DNA from: Scortum barcoo
Lineage: Eukaryota; Chordata; Actinopteri; Centrarchiformes; Terapontidae
DNA length: 64,000 nt
Reading direction: 5' to 3'
Assembly (NCBI GenBank): GCA_023238725.1
Contig: CM041550.1
Location: 4,597,044-4,661,043, forward strand
The notes under the pieces were generated by a model that saw nothing but the letters and a program-made list of their open reading frames with translations, searched no databases and was not told the DNA's origin. Positions within the stretch are counted from its first letter, which is position 1; the number at the start of each line of letters is the position of its first letter. Shown here one piece after another: positions 1 to 11,160 of this stretch. The position numbers were made by a program, and so were the translations under genes.

Positions 1-67
1 CGACTTTTACTACGAACACAAACCGTCGATCACACGTTTGTTGAAGAAACTGTCCTGTGGTTTGCAG

Positions 68-189
68 GCGTGCAGCACTACAGCGAGATCAAGGGCATCA
101 GCATCTGCGAGTTCCTGCCGCCTCACGCCGCCATATATGTCGACGTGCCAGCTGACGAAGTGCAGAAGAAGCTGAAACAGAGTGGCAAG
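68..189 (+). CDS. ndufa10: ndufa10 exon (first in window)
   Basis: 122 bases after a TTTGCAG acceptor and before a GTAACA donor. Enters with two bases of a split codon and leaves in phase 0. It encodes VQHYSEIKGISICEFLPPHA and the following strand IYVDVPADEVQKKLK. Confidence 0.93.
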
Positions 190-3100
190 GTAACAAGATA
201 ACCGCAATATGATGACATTATGTAGATATATGCCACTCATCAACTCTCAAGAGGGTTTTTTTCAGTGAATAGAGAATTGGATCTAAATTAAATGTTGTTA
301 TAAAAAAAAAAAGGATGGTTCAAAGTGGGATGTTATCAGGTTTCTTTAAAGCTTCATGTTAATTGTTTTTTTAAAAATGTGATCTTTTTATTCTCAGGCT
401 TATCTTCAGAATGTGCCCCTGTCGTATCTAAAGTGCATTGAGGACAGCTACAAGAAGTCTTTCCTTCCCAAAATCAGGTGAGCAGCTGAACTCATGAAAA
501 ACAAATGTGTTACAGATACCTGACCGCTGTCAAATGACACATTACATACACGATTCTTATGTAATTATATATCAGCGCTGTTTGATATACCTATATATAC
601 CAAACTGTATTTTTTCTTTTAGTGAAACAACAGAGGTGCTTGTTTACGATGCAACCCAAGCCCAGGACACTGAAAAAGTAAGACAGTGCACAATATAATG
701 TTTGAATAATTCATTTTACTTATTTCTATTTCAAGCTTATTTGTCGCGCGCTGTCCACAGGTGGCCGAAGACTTTGAGTATTTGAAGTTTGAAAAAGGCC
801 CGTGGCTGGAGCAGGATGACGTCACCTACCACAACATGAGGATGCTGTGAGTCCTTGATTAGCGTTATACGTTCCCCCTCATTTAAATGCAAATTGCACA
901 GAGGAAGATCTGCAGCAGGTGACGTGACGTTCACACCGACACATCGCACCCTCCGCGTCTGTCTGTCTGTCACCTCCCGTTATGGATAAATATGCAAAGT
1001 GCCTGAGATGAATCACACTGATTGCTTTTACACGCCGTACTCCACTCATGCATCATGCAGAGTTTGCTGACATCTCTTTCTGTGTTTTACAGCGTGGAAG
1101 ACAAACAGAAGGTAGCATCGCTGGTCCACATACCAAAGTTTCTGCCAGAGATCACTATCGGGGCCCACGACTTCGATGAAAAGTATTATGCCTACAAATC
1201 TGTAAGTTCATTCTTACTCTCTTATCTTTGCTGCACATCATTCCCCATCTTTCTCCCTCTTTGTGTTTACATATATACTGTGTATTTTTATAGGAAATCC
1301 CACTGCTAGCATTTGTCTCAGGCACTGAATCTCTTAAATAACAGAGAACTTGGATATGAATTAAATGCACAGATGTTGCACCCCAGGTTGTACACGTTAT
1401 GTTAGATATCTATCGCATGAAGCAGAACAGCCCTGGACAGAGTTAAAATCCTGACTGGCTTCAAATAAAAGCATTAAAGCCAATCCAGTTGAGATAAACA
1501 TCTCAGTGAACCAAACACAACTTCATCTTTGTACAAGAAAACTCCACTGGGGAGGGTTTTTTTTTTTTTTTTTTTAATTAGAAGGAAAAGTAACAGTAGC
1601 CGACATGAAAAGGAGCAAGAAAATATGAAACTGTATAAACATGGGACCTAAAGTGGTCACAGTTGGACGCACACAGTGGTCAGAAACAAAGAGAGTTAAC
1701 ACCTGTTTTGGATTTAACCGGCTTAACCACTGAACCCAGAAAAAAAACTCCTTTATTCTTTGTGCACCTCAGCGGGTGCCGGCCCTTTTTAACAGCCGTA
1801 TTCATGCAGTATTTACCGCTCTAACTCCCAGTGGCGCTCTGCTAAACGGCGCCCCGGCAGATCGCTTGTTTCAGAGACAGAAACATTTTTTTAACAAAAC
1901 TTGGTACCTGCATCTGCTGATATCTCTCAAACTGATTTTTTGGGGTTTTTTTTGTCTGTTTTTTTGGTCTGCTCGTGTTTGGCCAATTTGTTATTGTTCA
2001 GAAACACGAGTCGTCTTTTATCCATCTTTATCAGTCGAGCAGTGGTCAACAGAGACTGCCTCAAAGGTCAGCAAACACATCTTTGGCATCTCAGCGCGGC
2101 CGTGTCTTTTTGGCTTTTTGGCTGACACATACGCACATTCATATGCATGTGCTGGTTACGAGCCCGCCTTTAGTCCACTGTAAACATAGAATAAGAAATA
2201 ATGTTTTATAGCAACCGCTGATCAGTTAGAAAGAGGTCATTCTGCCCTTATGCTGATCCTGAAGATCAGCTGGGGACATCCCCTAATGCGACTTTGGTCG
2301 CTGTTGCCTGGTAACAATAATTAGCTGGGTTGTGTCCAATTAAGTTGCGGGAGGATGAGCTGCCTTTCTATTTTATGTTGTTATTATCCAAGGATAAGCT
2401 TGTTTATTGAAAGCTACAAAATCAAATCGAGGATGCCCACGTTTCTTTAAATCCTCATTCTTCACTTTATATTAAATGCCTTAATTTCTCTGCCCTGTGG
2501 CGGCCGAGCAGGACTGTCAGCGTGATGGGACTAATTTCCCTCTGCCGAAATATCGAACGACTCATAGTCACAAGAAGGCAAATGCCAGATGTGGAATATT
2601 CTACAAGGCTCGTGGTATCATCAGTCTTTCAGGGAAACATTTGGGTCTGACCTTTCCTGTTTATTGACTGGAGACTTTTTTTTTTTTGTTCTTCTCCTGC
2701 TGCAAAAATCTGGGCTGCGTAATGCTACAGGAGGCTGCGACCTGACATTTTGTTCTGAGCCCGGATCTCAGCGGAGAGAATGAGAAGTGTGACACGCGGC
2801 AGCGTAATCTCCCGCGGCACATTTCACTTGACAAAGTAAAGTTGTGGAAGGACGTTTGCGACACTGATGTATCGCAGCGTCCGTGTATATTTCATGAAAA
2901 CATATTGTTTAACAGTACGAAAGACCTGGAGGTCTTCCATCTCATGTCATAACAAGTATGATTTTTTTTTTTTTTACTTGTGATTTAACTGATTAATCAG
3001 CAATCAAAACTGAGTAATTTTCTGATCAAATAACAACCCTCCTGCATCACTTGTAAATTAAATGTCTTTATACTTTGTGGTAAAAGTATCAAAGAATTAT

Positions 3101-3322
3101 TATGAAATTAATTCTGCAGGCAGCGTAGTTATCTTGATTAGATGCTTTCAGCCGTTTTAATCAGAGGAATCCAAATAGTTTCTATCCGAGGTGTTTGTGA
3201 GTGATCTGTCTCGTTCCTTCTTAGTTTTAATTTTCAATTATTTGTCCTCGTAGCTCCCTGGGAAGAAGTATGTGGCTGGTTATAATGCAGACGTCGGAGA
3301 CAAATACATCTGGCTGAAGTAA
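68..3322 (+). CDS. ndufa10: NADH dehydrogenase [ubiquinone] 1 alpha subcomplex subunit 10, C-terminal half (six exons)
   Basis: Accessory 42-kDa subunit of mitochondrial respiratory complex I, on the matrix side of the membrane arm; the family has a deoxyribonucleoside-kinase fold. Six exons join in frame: 68-189, 398-477, 623-677, 761-846, 1093-1201 and 3254-3322, with AG/GT borders throughout. They encode about 172 residues, close to half of the roughly 355-residue vertebrate protein. Segments I recognise from the family include ICEFLPPHAAIYVDVP, EYLKFEKGPWL, FLPEITIGAH and, at the end, GYNADVGDKYIWLK followed by TAA at 3320-3322. The first exon enters with two bases of a split codon, so the start codon and mitochondrial presequence lie left of the window. 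No frameshift or early stop is seen. It converges on the cntnap5 gene about 25 kb away. Identification is from remembered family sequence; confidence is high. Confidence 0.95.
398..477 (+). CDS. ndufa10: ndufa10 exon
   Basis: 80 bases between a TTCTCAG acceptor and a GTGAGC donor. It encodes AYLQNVPLSYLKCIEDSYKK and then SFLPKI. It aligns without a gap to the human segment that ends in AYKKTFLP. Leaves with two bases of a split serine codon. Confidence 0.93.
623..677 (+). CDS. ndufa10: ndufa10 exon
   Basis: 55 bases after a CTTTTAG acceptor, before a GTAAGA donor. It encodes SETTEVLVYDATQAQDTEK, matching the human stretch with AREAQDSKK. Leaves in phase 0. Confidence 0.92.
761..846 (+). CDS. 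ndufa10: ndufa10 exon
   Basis: 86 bases between a TCCACAG acceptor and a GTGAGT donor. It encodes VAEDFEYLKFEKGPWLEQDD and then VTYHNMRML. The EYLKFEKGPWL core is characteristic of NDUFA10. Confidence 0.94.
1093..1201 (+). CDS. ndufa10: ndufa10 exon
   Basis: 109 bases after a TTTTACAG acceptor, before a GTAAGT donor. It encodes VEDKQKVASLVHIPKFLPEI, then TIGAHDFDEKYYAYKS. The FLPEITIGAH motif is conserved with mammals. Confidence 0.94.
1202..3253 (+). other. ndufa10 last intron (2.05 kb)
   Basis: Non-coding DNA with T-rich tracts near 1558-1576 and 2677-2688. An open frame at 1776-2183 is low-complexity and resembles nothing I know. No transposon ends or RNA gene were recognised. Confidence 0.7.
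3254..3322 (+). CDS. ndufa10: ndufa10 terminal coding exon
   Basis: 69 bases after a CCTCGTAG acceptor. It encodes LPGKKYVAGYNADVGDKYIW, then LK and a TAA stop. It matches the mammalian C-terminus, which also ends in IWLK. A 2.05-kb intron separates it from the previous exon. Confidence 0.95.
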   Translation, partial: LPGKKYVAGYNADVGDKYIWLK

Positions 3323-3480
3323 ACGAGTCCGCTGTCACCAACTCGACCTCCATCGTTGGCTGATCAGCTCCCCGAGTGAACTCCGGACTCGTCTGTTATT
3401 GATCTAGTTGTCTCCTGCTGTACATCCTAAATAATATGTATGTATTAAAATAATAAATTTTGGATCTACAACCTGTTTTG
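3323..3480 (+). other. ndufa10: ndufa10 3' untranslated region with poly(A) signals
   Basis: A short tail follows the stop codon. An AATAAA hexamer lies at 3452-3457, about 130 bases after the stop, with an ATTAAA variant at 3443-3448. A T/G-rich stretch (CCTGTTTTGTCATTTTTCTG, about 3472-3491) just downstream fits a cleavage-stimulation element. The exact cleavage point is inferred. Confidence 0.75.
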
Positions 3481-6400
3481 TCATTTTTCTGATTCTTTAA
3501 GGCGATAGGAAGAATAGAAATTCTAGTTTATTACTAAAGAATTCGTCCATATTTACAGAAAAACCTGAGTGCAAATAAATGAAGCCTCCTTATTGAAAAA
3601 TACAGTAAAAGAATGTTTTGTTTGCTTCCGCCAAAAGTTTGCAACTAAAATGAGTAATATTAAATAAGTAAGACAAAGTAAAGAGCATAAAGATATTTAA
3701 ACTTATGAAATGTTTTATTTTTATTCTTATGAAGTTTGGACTTCTTTATTTTTTTCCTTATTAGACTTTTTTATTTCTTTTTCATGAGTGTTACTGCACA
3801 ATGATTTTCCTGTGACATTAATTTATTTGGCATCACCACCCACCGCTCTCTTATCTTCCAGCCTCGCAGCCTCTTTCAAAGCTTAACAACGCCTCCGTTG
3901 TGAAGTCGACTTATTTGATCTTGATCCTCGTGCTGAAGGGCCAGAGCTCACCTCTTTGAGAGAGATGATTAGTTTGTGTTCCTATTTGCTGGGGGAGGCT
4001 CTTGTTCTAATCAAGAATTGATCAGTACAACAGATACATGGATAAACCGGGCTCAGTAGCAGAGTATACAGGAGAGACGTCGGGAAATCTCCACTACTTG
4101 CCTGCTGCCAGATCTTAGCAAATATCTCACTTGGCTACAGCTTCATCCTCCAACTCCTGCTCCCTCCTCGCCGCGGCGGCTTGGTTCAGGGTCCACGCGA
4201 TGCGATCTCATTTTCACCAGTCGATAGCGGGCAGGTTGCAACACATCCGAGATCTGGCAATATTTCTCCAGCTCTCTGGGGCCTGGAGGATGAAGAGCAA
4301 AACATGACAGGTGTTGAACAGGATCACACAGCAGATGAGAATTGCAATTTTGAATTCAATGCGGATGTTTTGAAGAACTGCACGTCTCCTGTGCTTTGAG
4401 CTCTTCAGGTTAACCTCCAGGTTTATTTATGAAACGATAGTCGATTAGTTTGACCTGAAGGGCTGATTCTTGGGACATCTAAATTTCTGTAACATCTCAA
4501 AGGATGAACCTGATGCTGCAGCCTATCGAGAAACCAAACCGAGTTGCTCTTGTCTGAATCCAGGACCCTGATTTTCTGCAGCGTGGCCTCCTGGGGGGGA
4601 AGAAGGAAATAAAGCTGCTGTCACAGTCGCCCATTTGTATTCTGCTGACAGAACAGAAAGCTATGTATGGAAATATGTAACGCACAAGCAGTCCAAAGCC
4701 TTATCATTAAAAAACATCTCGGGGACCGACCTGTCTCAGCGCTCCGGATCCAATGAGGCATCTCCTTCAAGACCTCAGAAGTGTCTTTGTTTGAACATTT
4801 GACCAAAGCAGCCTTTTTCCCTCTTGAATCAAAAGGTTGTGCTGATTGCGTTAATGATTGCGGCGCAAAAAACAAAAAATCTGCCACCTGTAGTTAATTG
4901 AAAATTATATCTGTTATTTCTCCATAAGCTTGAAATGGAGCTGCTATTTGTAATTACGGGGTCAAAAATATTCAAATGGCAGTCGTGGGCTGAATAGAAG
5001 AAGTGGTGATTAACTTCAGCCCCTTCATTATCCTGTCACATAAATGACTGGCTCCTAATGATCACAGCGAGCCTCCATCCAGCCCCGCTCCCCCCTCCGG
5101 CTCTCAGCATGCAGCTCAGAGCTTCACCGGATGATGTGGCCGGCTTCAAAAAACACAGCCCGGGTTCTCAAAAGTTCTGCTTTCCAGGACAGCGAGGTAG
5201 TTTTAGAGCCAGAACAAGCTCTGTGAGAGCATCCCACCCCCCAGGACAGGGCTGGTTAAGCCTCTGTAAACTTTGGAGGCCGATGAAAGTTCTGCCTTAT
5301 TCTCTTTCCAGCACTTCAGACTCCAAAGTGCCCTAAAAAAGAGCCCCGGGGGGAGTCGTGTCAGAGGCTTCCTAGACGGATCCAAACGCTCCCTTGTTGA
5401 GTGCGAATGCACTCAGAGGAAATTTCTCTGAGCAGTTGGTATATTTCAGGTCTGGGAGACAGTTACATCCCTTTTAACAAGCTAAAACTAAAACTGCCCC
5501 GGGAAGCGAAGAGGCGAGAAATGATCGTGAAGGAAGAGTCACCCGAAGGCAAAGGGGGGGTTAAAAAAAAAAAAAAAAGAGTAGTCATTTCAAAGCTTCC
5601 TAATGTGTTATACTGTCAGCTAACATACACAGTAGTTCGTTAAGCCATGTCTTTCTCTGTGCAAACTGGCCCGATCACGCCAACAAAAACTGCGAGTGTC
5701 AACAAAAGAGCAAATAAAAAAAGTTATTCACAGGTCACTCAAGGTGTAACGAAGTAAAAATTCAGCTCTGGACAGTCAGCAGACAGCGGACGCCTGACGA
5801 CTGCCAGGAGCTGAAAAGAGGCTGTCTGCCTGCACTGCAAGTGCCAGAGCATCAGGGCCGCTCAGACAAAGGCGGTGTGAATAATTGACAGCACAGCAGC
5901 CCGGCGCCGTCACACTGAACTAATGGAGGATAGAAAACATGACCTCTGGAGAAGGGAGGTTGGCACAGTATCCTGTCTGGTATAATGTAACACAGAGGTC
6001 TTATCAGGTGGAGGGAAAAAAGAGGTGGAAATATTTCGAGAATGGAGTTGTAACTCTGCCGACGTTTCAGGGAGAGGGACTGATCTGAAAGCAGAAACAA
6101 CCGCAGAGTCGCAGCGAGACAGCAAATGCAGCACCGTTGATGTCGCCCTATGAGATGGTGTGGGGACGTCCGGGGTTTGGTTTTTTTTTTTGGATTGTTT
6201 GCTCCCTTTGTTACTTACCGAAGCCTGAAAGAAGCTCATTTTGGAGGAGAGAGTCACCTGTGATAGGTCAGTGAGATACCTTTATAATATTTACATACAT
6301 GGAGCATTGATTCTCATGGTGGGGTGCCACTTAAATCCATAAAAAGCAGCCTAAAAGAAGAAAAATGTTTTTATACAGAAGCTTAAAACAAAAAAAGTCA

Positions 6401-7728
6401 GCAACAGCATAATAAAATCAGTCAAGCTTCCAGAGAAGAACAACCCAACACTTTTGAGCTGGTGACTTCTTCACACTTCAGACTGTTCACACGAGCCGGC
6501 AGGATATTGAAACTTTGAAGCTGTAAAACATTCGCCCAACTCTGCAGCTCCTCTCTGCAAAGAGTTTTGGCATCTTTCAGCTATTTTGTGTTGCTGCTGG
6601 TCTTTTAGGGCAGCAACTTTGGTTCATCTTCACCACAAAGAAGCAGAGTGAACACTGGAGTTTCATTCATCCGGCGACCAGCAGCATCGCTCCACATCTG
6701 TGCTGCTGACCAATTAGATATCAACTTCAAACTGTGAGTCAGCTCGTTTCCCTGCAGGCACGTGGCCAAAAAAAGAGAAAAAAAAAATCAATAAATCCTG
6801 CTTTAGTTTAAATGATATGCATTATTTTTATATGTTGCAATCAAATATCCTCTTTGATATTGATATTGGACTTCATTAAGCTCCATTCATTGATCCATCC
6901 ACCAGCTATCACTGAACCTCTCTTCTTAAAACCATCATGCCAATTCAATTATTATCCTTTTATTTATTATCGTTTTTTACACACTCCTTGCACACAAGTT
7001 GTTTCACTTTGAACAAATAATACTGTCATACATAGTATACTGTGAGTTTATGTAATCCCACCCTGACTTGCTTTGGATCAAGAGATTCAGCCATATACAG
7101 TTAAGTATAAGTGAGATGAGAATTTTGGAGATTAAAAAAAAATCCCGTCATTAATCAGTGGACTGAGTTTCTATCAAGAAACTGAATGGGTCTGTGGGTT
7201 TTGGAAGCAAATGATGGCTTCAGGAGCTTTGTCACAAAAACAACCCACAGCTCCCAGGATTAAAACCAATTTAACGCCATGCAGCGGAGTGATATTGAAC
7301 ATGTTGCACCAGAAAGCAAATTTCGTTCCATAATAATGCCTTTGTAAGCCCCTGCAATGACTCGGTGATGAAGCTCAGGGAAGATTATCGGTGCCGGGGT
7401 TCATTTCTCAGCTGCAGCGAGCGGGAGCCTCTGAGCCAAGGAACAGAAAAGGTTAAGTTAATCAACAAGACTAATTGCCATTCATTAAAGCACCTGAACC
7501 TTAGTGCTTTGTAAAATAATTTCCTCAGGTCTTTTTCAGGAAGCTACAGAAGAAGAAGAAGTGGTTGATGATGACACACCAGCGTTGGTCTGGAGGCAGC
7601 AGATGGCAGTGTTGCTATCTGGATCCGTGCATGTCTGAGGGCAGTGTCTGGGAGAGGGCTATTGTTTTCACAGCCTGCATGTTGCTCTGGGCGTGTGCGC
7701 CTCTTCTCTGCAACATGACTGATTGGAA

Positions 7729-7755
7729 ACACACACACACAACACACACACACAC
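7729..7755. repeat. CA microsatellite
   Basis: Run of CA dinucleotides with one interruption (AA at about 7740-7742). Confidence 0.9.
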
Positions 7756-8958
7756 GCATGCACTCCCCTCATCTGTCGCTTGTCGTGTGAAATGTTTTTT
7801 CTCTCCTCTCTTTGGCTGTTCTTCGCAAGACAGGTGCGTGGATTTGTGAGAGATGTGAGACATATTCTCCTCGCTGCATATTTGAAAGCATAAAGTTTGT
7901 TTTGTTTTTTTTATCCTCGATGTGTTTTAATTAACCATTTAACAGTTTCTCAAGGAGGAGGCGTGTTTGCATGCAGCTGAATTTTAGCCTGTCTCACTAA
8001 AAGGCTTCTTTGGAGTCACAGTTGACTGATGTTTCTCTATTTTTTTAACTTTTGTGAGTAAATCCCAAAACCAGTAATGAACTAGTTCGTCCATCGATGC
8101 TTTTGAAACTTCCCCACTCGTCTATAAGGTCATTCTGTCCTACTGAAGATGTACTGTAGCTCCCTAAAACAGTGGGGCACTGGACTTTAGCAAATGTTAC
8201 TGGAACAGGAATGAATAATGTATTTGTGGGGAACTATTTTCAGCTGTGTGCTTTCACAGGAATACAGATTATATGTGGGATTGTCTTAAACATGAACTGC
8301 CTCGCTCACGTTGGTGGTTATTAAAGAACATATGACCCAGTGTGATGTTTTTAATCGCTGTTGGACAGCGATGGCGCCTTTGGCAGAGAGGAATGAGCTT
8401 TGAATGCACAGCCAGTACGCCCAGCAGACACTCACCTGCCTTTACTTTCATTTCTATGTTCAGTGGCTTGTACTTTTGACATATTGGTGACTTTTTTTTC
8501 CTAACATAGTCGCTGAGCTTTTATACTGATGAATTTCATGTTCAGCCAAGCCTTTGTAGTGACTGTAAGATTGTGGCTGCACAAGTAAATATCATTGAAA
8601 CTGCAATATGGCCAAGTCTGGTATCGCAAGGGCTGCAAGTCTTTGATAAAAAAAAGGTAAAAAATATCACAACATACCATTATAAATGAAGCAGGGTGTC
8701 CTAGATATCATATTCTCTAGATGTAAGGGAGCATGCTTGTTTGCTACAGACCCCAGAAAAAAATCACATCATTATAACATTTAGATTAAATTAACCCCCA
8801 AAATCGAGCCTCATATCACAATATCTATCAAAATAATCACAGTATGAAATGTAAGGCAGCAAAAACAGGAAATGAATGCCACTTTCACTGTGAAAAATAA
8901 CACCTTCCACTTTGCCTTTGTGTATGTGTCTATTTTAGAGACGTGAACGTAGAAATGT

Positions 8959-9054
8959 GACGTGAACTCTATCTGGTTTGGGGGTTCACACTTCACTTCC
9001 AGGTCATACTGGGGGGGGGTTGGGGGGTTTCACAGCAAGTGTGAACTTCACGTC
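8959..9054. repeat. Imperfect inverted repeat enclosing G tracts
   Basis: The right arm at 9039-9054 reads GTGTGAACTTCACGTC. Its two halves pair with GACGTGAA at 8959-8966 and GTTCACAC at 8984-8991; the left arm has 17 extra bases between its halves. Between the arms are runs of nine and six G (9011-9019, 9022-9027). It may be a folded-back remnant of a small inverted-repeat element, but no family was recognised. Confidence 0.45.
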
Positions 9055-10989
9055 GTCTGGATCACTAACTGTAAAAGCACTAACAACAAAAGAGGTTTGC
9101 ACGATGTTGTGACGACTCGGTGGCAGGGTTCACTGTCACATCCCCTGACAAGTCATATAATAGGGTTATTGATGATCTGTCACCCCCCCCGGGTACTTTA
9201 TGTGTTGCTGTGGTTGAGATCTGATATTTGAGTGAAAGCGCCTCTAGTGCTCGTGGATGCGTCCGTGCTTTATTGATGCCGCGCACCATTGATCTAACCC
9301 GTTATTTTCATCCCTCTTTGATTCCCAAAAGCGAAACAAAGATTTTTCCAAGTAATATACGTACGCGGCCGAACAGCTTGTGTGGGCTTCGTATTGATAC
9401 CTAAAAACAGGGACAGATACTAGGCCAGGCAACATTAGGAAAATCTCAGATAGGAGTGTCTCAATGTAGCCATAACCAGATATGTATTGATCGAAGGAGC
9501 ACAGCCGACAGCCTTTAGTGTCTTTTGTTGCTGTCTTCTATATTCCGGCTTTTATTATCTCCATGCGAAACTTTTAAAACAGTTTTAAAAGAGTCTGTTT
9601 ACACCGAATCGATGTTTTCTCTCCCGTGGGCACCCGCTGCCAGTTTCTGAGTAAAACCATTTAAATCAGGACCATAAATATATAAGCACCAAAACACTTT
9701 TCTTTCCGGGCCTCTCGCTGTTGTCGACTTCCTTCCTGCTGCGTGATTGTGTGGCTCTGCCGGATGTATGCGACATAACGAAAAGAAGAAGAAGAAGAAG
9801 AGAAAGAATGGGATAAATCTGTCCGGCCCTTTGTGCAAAACGCCACCCTGCGCGTCTTTTTTCAAAGTATAATCATCTGCCCGTGTGCTGCTTCAGCCGC
9901 CGCTTTGTGCTTCCTCTTTTGACACTTTCAAAAAAGATATCTCCACAATCTGGGCATTTTCAAAGAAGCTCAAGTGAAGCCTTCCTCCTCTTTGTTGGCT
10001 TCGATTCCTCTTCCCGATCGAGCTAGCCGGCGGTTGAAGTGGAGGAAATGTGATTGCATTAGTTGCGCGGCGGCGTATCTGACAAATGGTCCCGTACACC
10101 TACTCCGTGTCTTGGAATCTGCTGCTAATTAATGTTCGTGATATAGGCTCGCAGGATAAATTTACAATTGCTTCTCGATAAGTCTGCGGCGGATGATAAT
10201 GTGAATAGAATTTCCCTTTGTTATCTTGTGACTGGTACAAATGGTTGGCCAGCGAATGTAATTTCCAAGCCATTTCCTTATCTTTGCCTTTGCTTTCCCT
10301 TATAAAAGCATTGCTTCTCATATTCTGGAGCAATAAGGACACGAGATGAATGACAACTATCCTTTTGTTTCATCTTACAATCGCGGCGGTGTTTTTTTTT
10401 TTTTTTTCTTTTTATCCATTCTCAGTTCCTTTTCTTGGAGCAATCCAGCAAGGATATTCTGAAGGAGTTGCTGGTGATGGACACGAGTAGGTGCCCTTTG
10501 CATCAGCTCAAAGAACAAAGCAGTGAAAAGGAGCCGTGAGTTGCCTGATTGACAAGCTGCAGCCGAGCCCTCTGCGGGGTTGTTAATCTTCCTCTGTGAG
10601 TGCTGGAATTATCTAGCTGGACCTACTGCCCTTTCACTGAGAATAAGAAGTCAAGTTTGGGGATTAGATGGGAACAAGGACGTGCTTCGTCACGTTTAAG
10701 CCGAACAAAAAGGGAAGAATTTTAGGTGAAATCTCATCCGTCTAAATAACCGAGCTGGGCTGAATTTACCTTCGACTCCCTTCGGTCTAGATTTAAGTCA
10801 AATGAAACTGTACGGTTTGGTTTAATGGAGGGGATAATAGCTTCTTGGTGGAGATGGCTGATTCCTGGCTGATAAAGACACGCAGCAGATCCAAACGCAA
10901 GAAATACCTCAAATTTACACATGCAATTGCATGAATAAAAAATTGTGCCATACTACTACTTTTTTGAGGAATACACTTGTTTGTTCTTG

Positions 10990-11160
10990 TGCAGGGAGTC
11001 AGATGAGAGGATCGATACCACTGTCATGTCTGTACGATAAATACAGTATAAAGCTACAGAGCTACGAGTACTTAGCTTAGCATAAGACTCACAAATTAAA
11101 CTGGGAAAATAGTTTTTTCAATCTGCACAAAAACTGAAGAGCAACAAACGTCAAGTTACA
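10990..11160. mobile_element. Degraded teleost inverted-repeat element (fragment)
   Basis: It contains GATCGATACCACTGTCATGT followed by CTGTACGATAAAT and, further on, CTTAGCTTAGCATAA. These agree with a short non-autonomous element I remember as common in percomorph genomes, also seen at 29474-29774. The outer inverted repeats are not preserved, so the ends are approximate. Confidence 0.55.

Larger units (their letters stand above)
3481..10989. other. Intergenic DNA, left part
   Basis: No gene supported. It holds a CA microsatellite (7729-7755), homopolymer runs (near 5563-5578 and 6180-6191) and an imperfect inverted repeat around 8959-9054 that encloses G tracts. All open frames are short and unlike known proteins. 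Confidence 0.6.

Noticed and set aside
1776..2183. 135-codon open frame in the last ndufa10 intron
   Set aside because: Low-complexity (poly-F from T tracts), between two confirmed exons, and with no homologue in mind.
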